From Syntrophaceae bacterium UBA2188 (GTDB lineage: Bacteria > Desulfobacterota > BSN033 > UBA1163), in NCBI GenBank assembly GCA_002327985.1, contig DCVM01000150.1, positions 5,877 to 16,125 on the forward strand: DNA of 10,249 bases, written 5' to 3'. The position numbers and the translations under genes were made by a program. Below, in pieces: positions 6,663-10,249 of the stretch. How positions within the stretch are numbered: position 1 is the stretch's first letter; every line of letters begins with the position of its first letter. The notes under the pieces were generated by a model that ran no database searches, had not been told where the DNA came from, and worked only from the letters and a program-made list of their open reading frames with translations.

Positions 6663-7379
6663 TTGATAATGCTGGTCAAATTAAAAATTTTCCGCTTTGA
6701 CCCAGAGAGGGACAAAAAACCCACCTATCAGACCTTTGAGGTCGAGGCCGATCCTATGGATCGACTTCTCGATTGCCTTATCCAGATCCGTTGGGAACAA
6801 GACCCGACCTTGTCTTTTCGTATGTCCTGCAGCCACGGAGTCTGTGGATCAGATGGCATGAGGATCAATGGCATCTGCGGTCTGGCATGTCAGAAACTGG
6901 TTAAAAGTTTTAAGGAAGAGGTTCTCATTGAACCCCTTCCTGTGTTTAAAGTGGTCAAGGATTTGGTCGTCGATTTAGGCCCTTTTTTTGAAAAATATCG
7001 TTCTATCAAGCCCTATCTCATTACAAAAAGTTCTCCACCCGATCGGGAACGGAAACAATCTCCGGAGGAGCACAAAATATTTGAAGAGGCGATTCGTTGT
7101 ATCCTGTGTGCCTGCTGTACAGCCTCCTGTCCGGTCAATCAGAATAAAGAGACCGAGGGTTACGTCGGACCAGCTGCCCTGGTCCGGACATTTCGATATC
7201 TCTTTGATTCAAGAGACGAGGCTTCAAAGGAAAGGGTAGCTTTACTGGATCACAAAGAAGGTGCCTGGGGATGTCAGACCCAGTGGAAGTGCACAGAGGT
7301 CTGTCCAAAAGAGATTCCCGTGACCAAACTGATCGGCCAAATCAAGAGACGCATTTACGAGAGTAAACCTAAAGAATAG
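6663..7379 (+). CDS. sdhB: Succinate dehydrogenase/fumarate reductase iron-sulfur subunit
   Basis: The 238-residue subunit carries electrons from the SdhA flavin through three clusters toward quinone. [2Fe-2S] ligands are C56, C61, D64 and C76, with Asp in the third position as in E. coli SdhB. The [4Fe-4S] motif CILCACCTASCP uses C146, C149, C152, and C156/C210/C214 complete the [3Fe-4S] and remaining ligands. Positions that hold Trp164, His207 and Ile209 at the E. coli ubiquinone site align with N161, Q205 and Q207 here, and the CPKEIPVTK segment resembles menaquinone-linked enzymes. TTG 6663 is chosen because AGGA lies seven bases upstream; ATG 6669 is the alternative and would put it thirteen away. 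No SdhC/D anchor follows: the next gene is convergent after 23 bases. No C-terminal CCG domain is fused. Confidence 0.93.
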   Translation: MIMLVKLKIFRFDPERDKKPTYQTFEVEADPMDRLLDCLIQIRWEQDPTLSFRMSCSHGVCGSDGMRINGICGLACQKLVKSFKEEVLIEPLPVFKVVKDLVVDLGPFFEKYRSIKPYLITKSSPPDRERKQSPEEHKIFEEAIRCILCACCTASCPVNQNKETEGYVGPAALVRTFRYLFDSRDEASKERVALLDHKEGAWGCQTQWKCTEVCPKEIPVTKLIGQIKRRIYESKPKE

Positions 7380-7402
7380 AAAGGTCTCCATTTTGAGAGA
7401 TT

Positions 7403-8491
7403 TTACCACTTCAATGTCGTGAGCACACCATAGTGATCTGAAGGGGAAAGTCCATCGACCGGAGTGAAGACGACTCGACTTTCAAGGATGTGGTCTCGTG
7501 GGATATTACTACTCACCAGGATGAAATCAATCCTGTATGGATGAGACCCATGATAGGCGTGTAACGTACCATAGGGGTCTTTGACTTTCTCTGCTGGGCG
7601 GTAATTAGGATTATGTTGAGGATCCCAGGTCGCACCCTCTTCATGAAGATTCTTAGCTCTGAAGCTATCCATCCATTTACCACCTGCGAGAAGCGGATCA
7701 AGCTCGCCACTCTCGACGGTGGTATTAAAATCTCCAAGAATGATTGCAGGCATACCTAGTGGTAATGTCTCTTCAGCAAACTTGATGAGATTGGTTATCT
7801 CAACCCTGCGCCGCTCCATATCTTTTTCAGCAGCTTTCTTGGCTTCTTCTACCTTTTCTTTCATCATTTCCCGGGCCAAACGTTTTAACATTGCTTCCAG
7901 CAATGTGCCCTTGAATGGGCCTTCGTGAAGGTGAACATTATACACATAGAGTGGCCTGCCATGAATGATTGCTCGGCCAAGAAGAGATTGTGTAATTTCC
8001 CCGAAGTGAAGACAAAACCAATTCGTTACAATACCCCGGCCTCCAAGACGCTTTTTACCAAGGTCTTCAATGGTCCAAGGTTTTTTTACCAGAATGGCTT
8101 GGCCTTCCTGCATGTTTGTTGGAATACCAAAAGAGCCAAATCGGATTCCTCCAAGGGCGACGCGGTAGATTACCTCGTAATCCATCTCCTTCGCCAAACG
8201 CTTTGCATAATAGGGAAGAAGATTAGCCTCCTGGATAGCGATGATGTCTGGTGAAATCTTCCGGATCTCTGACACCAACAATTGGTATCGTTTTTCCGGA
8301 TCGTGTTGGTGCTCGCCCATCTTAAAAAATCCTTTATAGGTAAGACCGGACCAGACGTTGATGGTGAGGATACGAATCTCCCCTGAAGAGGGTGGGAGAG
8401 TAGATATTGGACCTTCCTCAAATTTGGAAGAGCGCGATGGACCGGAGATACTACCCAAGAAGAATATGGTGACCATGAAAAGCCCCCCCAT
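7403..8491 (-). CDS. Exported endonuclease/exonuclease/phosphatase (EEP) family protein
   Basis: The protein has the full set of metal-dependent EEP-fold motifs: ILTINVWSG (N45), DIIAIQEAN (E88), YVYNVHLH (N185, H187), ILGDFNTT (D254, N256), RIDFILVS (D322) and SPSDHYGV (D352, H353), so it should be a Mg-dependent phosphodiesterase or phosphatase. The substrate (nucleic acid, phosphoinositide, sphingomyelin-like) cannot be told. A charged helical insertion (about 199-232, rich in K/E/R) sits between the H and DFN motifs. Residues 1-20 are hydrophobic and look like the second half of a signal peptide. ATG 8491 is preceded by AAGG; Met6 (8476) is an alternative behind a G-rich stretch. In another frame just upstream, across a seven-G tract, lies a basic MKFIFSRFIKW leader, so the annotated start may be a frameshift artefact. 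It is convergent with sdhB. Confidence 0.85.
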   Translation of the reverse strand: MGGLFMVTIFFLGSISGPSRSSKFEEGPISTLPPSSGEIRILTINVWSGLTYKGFFKMGEHQHDPEKRYQLLVSEIRKISPDIIAIQEANLLPYYAKRLAKEMDYEVIYRVALGGIRFGSFGIPTNMQEGQAILVKKPWTIEDLGKKRLGGRGIVTNWFCLHFGEITQSLLGRAIIHGRPLYVYNVHLHEGPFKGTLLEAMLKRLAREMMKEKVEEAKKAAEKDMERRRVEITNLIKFAEETLPLGMPAIILGDFNTTVESGELDPLLAGGKWMDSFRAKNLHEEGATWDPQHNPNYRPAEKVKDPYGTLHAYHGSHPYRIDFILVSSNIPRDHILESRVVFTPVDGLSPSDHYGVLTTLKW

Positions 8492-8611
8492 TTAATAAAC
8501 CTTGAAAAAATGAACTTCATCGGCATATAGAGTATCATGAGACCATCTTTTATAAAATACTTAAATTCGTAGCCTTAAATTGGCATCCATTTCGCAAAAT
8601 TCGTTTTTTCG

Positions 8612-8654
8612 CAAAAAAAATAAAAACCCCATTTCTTCTTTAGAAAATGGGGTT
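8612..8654 (-). terminator. Intrinsic terminator downstream of the cupin unit
   Basis: On the minus strand a ten-base-pair stem AACCCCATTT/AAATGGGGTT (8645-8654 with 8625-8634) with a ten-base loop is followed by a T-rich run (TTTTTATTTTTTTT on the transcript strand, 8611-8624). This is a textbook Rho-independent terminator for transcription coming from the thioredoxin-fusion/cupin genes and insulates the EEP gene. On the plus strand no U-run follows the hairpin. Confidence 0.8.
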
Positions 8655-8677
8655 AAAAACAATTGGCCAGTCATATA

Positions 8678-8700
8678 CCCACCTTTGAAAAAAGGGGGTT
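8678..8700. repeat. Short palindromic dispersed-repeat fragment (CCACCTTTGAAAAAAGGGGG)
   Basis: CCTTT (8682-8686) pairs with AAAGG (8691-8695), extended by an outer CC/GG after one mismatch. Sequences of the form ccctttgaaaaagggggatt are widely dispersed in many environmental bacterial genomes. Only a single copy is present in this window, so assignment rests on recognition. Confidence 0.35.
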
Positions 8701-8808
8701 AAAGGGAAGTCTGCCGGACCTGGATCCTGCAAAAACTTTATATGAGATGTGCAAAGAAGTCAACGAAAAATTGGAAGGAGGTCTAAGGGTAAGTGATATT
8801 GAGTTGTT

Positions 8809-9120
8809 TTATCCCAACTTCATTACGACATCTAATATCTTGGTGGGTAAGGTAAGCGTTTTCCAGTGATGGGTGACCCCTGCCGGGATGAAATAGGTTT
8901 CCATGGGTTTTAGTAATTTCTTCTCTTCCCCCACAGACATCTGGATCTCTCCTTCGATCACGATTCCACACTGATCGAAAGGATGGTCGTGAGGAGTCCC
9001 TTCCTTATTTGGAGCGATTTCCATAACAGCCATGGTTAAATTCTTCCCGGATTCTATTTTGCTCCGGATGCCAGGTTGAAAATCGCCCAGTTTTAATGTC
9101 CTGATATCCCAGAAGCTCAT
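8809..9120 (-). CDS. Small cupin-domain protein
   Basis: A 103-residue single-domain cupin, the beta-barrel fold that usually binds a metal through histidines. Motif 1 appears as GTPHDHPFDQCGIVIEGE (H44, H46, Q50 in the position often held by Glu, G57) and motif 2 as PMETYFIPAGVTHHW (P79, G81, H84). No signal peptide is present, so it is likely cytoplasmic. Small stand-alone cupins may be isomerases, dioxygenases, sugar epimerases or sensors, and this one cannot be assigned a substrate. ATG 9120 has GGAG six bases upstream. It lies 38 bases after the SurA_N-thioredoxin fusion on the same strand, so the two are probably co-transcribed, and a strong terminator follows about 155 bases downstream. 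Confidence 0.85.
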   Translation of the reverse strand: MSFWDIRTLKLGDFQPGIRSKIESGKNLTMAVMEIAPNKEGTPHDHPFDQCGIVIEGEIQMSVGEEKKLLKPMETYFIPAGVTHHWKTLTLPTKILDVVMKLG

Positions 9121-9158
9121 TGGTAACTCCGAACACAGAACTTATCACTCCAAACGGA

Positions 9159-10112
9159 TCACGTTTCCATTCCAATCTCTTTCAGCTTTGCGACGATCTT
9201 TTCCTTTTCCAAGACTCCCACATGTCTGAAAACTTCTTTCCCCTTCGAGTCGAAGAAGACAAGGGTGGGGATGAGTTGCACTTGATACTCTCTGGCGAGG
9301 CTCTGATATTTATAAACATCAATCACAAGAGTTCGCGCCTTCCCGGTATATTCTTGGTCAATCTCTTTAAGGATGGGTCTTAACTGACGGCAAGGGACGC
9401 AGGAGTTCGCCCCAAAATCCACCAAGACGGGCTTCCCGCTCGAGAGGGCCTGTTTAAAATCTTCCTCCGTATTCGATTCAGGCGGTTTGGCTGTCACTTT
9501 TTTTAAACGCTCTTGGTTGATTTCCACCTTGGCATTTTTTAGAAGGTCTTCTAAAAACTGTTTCAATACTTCTTGTTGTTTTGCTTCTCTGATATACTCT
9601 TCAATCGAGGGAGCCATCTCTTTGAGAGATTTTCCCTCCATTCGATCCTTATACATTTTATAGAATCCTTCAACCTCCTCGCGTGTAACTTCCTGCGGAG
9701 ATGAAAACTTTTTCCCAATAAACTCTACGATCATGGAATCATCGGGGGAAAGAGAATTCTTTGCCGCATCCTTATAGGTTTTAACCGGTGGGGAAACCCC
9801 TTGCTTTTTTGCCTCTTGTAACAGAAGCACCCTCATGATCATCCTTTCGAGAAGATTATTGGGTTCCTCCCGGAATAGCTCTCTCATTAAAGGGAGTTCT
9901 ACTTTAGCCAGTTCTTGGTTGAATTGGTCTACTGTGATTTTTTCATCATTGACTCGAACCAGAACTTGGCGGCTTGGGTTTTGGAGATAGAAAAAGTAAA
10001 AGAGAATAGCCCCTGCGATGATAGCCAATCCAATGGCTCCAAAAATAATGATTTTTCTTTTCCCGGTTCCTCCCTTGGGCTCGATAGATTGCACTTCCAT
10101 TGCCTTATCCAT
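9159..10112 (-). CDS. Membrane-anchored SurA_N-like/thioredoxin fusion protein
   Basis: The 317-residue protein starts with a basic cytoplasmic tail (KGGTGKRK), one membrane segment at about 21-43, and then an exported part. Residues about 50-200 resemble the N-terminal chaperone region of SurA/PrsA-type peptidyl-prolyl isomerases (VRVNDEKITVDQFNQEL, then helices with LLLQEAKKQGV), without a parvulin catalytic domain. Residues about 215-317 form a thioredoxin domain: VDFGANSCVPCRQ with C238 and C241, cis-proline in LIPTLVFF (P282). The usual WCGPC is SCVPC, so redox potential may differ. An anchored thiol-disulfide reductase or isomerase with built-in client binding is the natural inference. 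ATG 10112 has AAAGGAG nine bases upstream; Met5 is an alternative. It is the first gene of a unit with the cupin. Confidence 0.85.
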   Translation of the reverse strand: MDKAMEVQSIEPKGGTGKRKIIIFGAIGLAIIAGAILFYFFYLQNPSRQVLVRVNDEKITVDQFNQELAKVELPLMRELFREEPNNLLERMIMRVLLLQEAKKQGVSPPVKTYKDAAKNSLSPDDSMIVEFIGKKFSSPQEVTREEVEGFYKMYKDRMEGKSLKEMAPSIEEYIREAKQQEVLKQFLEDLLKNAKVEINQERLKKVTAKPPESNTEEDFKQALSSGKPVLVDFGANSCVPCRQLRPILKEIDQEYTGKARTLVIDVYKYQSLAREYQVQLIPTLVFFDSKGKEVFRHVGVLEKEKIVAKLKEIGMET

Positions 10113-10249
10113 TTCGATGAACTCCTTTCATTAATTTGTGACCGTGTAATTCCTATTACTTTGGGAGTAGCCTCTTTATGACTTATATTAAGGTCAAAAT
10201 CAATATCCCTGCCTGCAAGCTGGTTTTTCGCTCTTCCTTAGGTTCTTAC
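10113..10249. other. Upstream region of the SurA_N-thioredoxin/cupin unit
   Basis: No gene is visible. The minus strand carries the AAAGGAG ribosome binding site of the fusion gene and AT-rich sequence around 10184-10205 (TTGACC followed by TTAATATAAG) that could hold a promoter, but no -35/-10 pair has acceptable spacing. A small hairpin GTAAT-TCCT-ATTAC lies at 10146-10159. Confidence 0.3.

Larger units (their letters stand above)
8492..8808. other. Gene-poor intergenic stretch with terminator and repeat debris
   Basis: This 317-base AT-rich gap holds the upstream region of the EEP gene, a strong minus-strand terminator, a direct repeat of TTCGCAAAA (8591-8599 and 8608-8616), and a short CCACCTTT...AAAGGGGG element (8679-8698) typical of dispersed repeats. 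A plus-strand frame (8663-8869, TTG start) encodes a gene-like stretch around residues 20-50 (DPAKTLYEMCKEVNEKLEGG) but is antisense to the cupin at its end and starts inside the repeat; it may be a gene remnant. I see no intact gene. Confidence 0.5.

Noticed and set aside
7380..7402. A terminator between the convergent sdhB and EEP genes
   Set aside because: Only a 4-bp TCTC/GAGA pairing is present, too weak to call.
8170..8538. Minus-strand 122-residue ORF starting MILYMPMKFIF
   Set aside because: Only its first dozen residues look meaningful, as a displaced signal-peptide start; the rest is the out-of-frame shadow of the EEP gene. It is reported as a possible frameshift instead.
8591..8616. 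TTCGCAAAA direct repeats as a CRISPR or iteron array
   Set aside because: Only two nine-base copies 17 bases apart in AT-rich DNA; no regular array.

Overview
The window looks like chromosomal DNA of an anaerobic or facultative, Gram-negative-type bacterium. The likeliest source is the Desulfobacterota ('Deltaproteobacteria') or a neighbouring phylum. The clues are an Aquifex-type short aconitase, a quinone-linked SdhA/SdhB pair whose iron-sulfur subunit resembles menaquinone-type enzymes, a periplasm-facing SurA-like/thioredoxin fusion, and degenerate low-complexity intergenic repeats of a kind common in such genomes. This placement is inferred from protein character alone.

Left part (about 1-1421, minus strand): a worn accessory region. 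It holds a type I restriction hsdR remnant with an in-frame amber codon and only the N-terminal nuclease domain left. Then come a small ORF with an excellent ribosome binding site, a zeta-toxin-like P-loop kinase, and a small protein that overlaps the kinase by ATGA and runs off the window. The last three are packed like an operon and may be a toxin-antitoxin-type module.

Centre (about 1600-7379, plus strand): a four-gene TCA-cycle operon, aconitase - citrate synthase - succinate dehydrogenase/fumarate reductase flavoprotein - iron-sulfur subunit. A good sigma-70-type promoter precedes it, flanked by a perfect 14-bp palindrome and a perfect 8-bp inverted repeat. Citrate synthase and sdhA overlap by ATGA, so oxaloacetate-to-citrate-to-isocitrate and succinate/fumarate steps appear co-expressed. 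No membrane anchor (SdhC/D) gene is present. A repeat-rich hairpin lies between sdhA and sdhB and touches the sdhB ribosome binding site.

Right part (7403-10112, minus strand): an exported endonuclease/exonuclease/phosphatase-family protein whose signal peptide seems to be split by a G7 tract, then a gene-poor stretch with a strong intrinsic terminator, then a two-gene unit encoding a membrane-anchored SurA_N-thioredoxin fusion (upstream) and a small cupin (downstream). No RNA genes, CRISPR arrays or complete insertion sequences were found.

I did not find a clearly new multi-gene system. The best leads are the anchorless SdhAB operon with its intergenic hairpin, the possible frameshift in the phosphatase leader, the SurA_N-thioredoxin fusion, and the three-gene zeta cassette.
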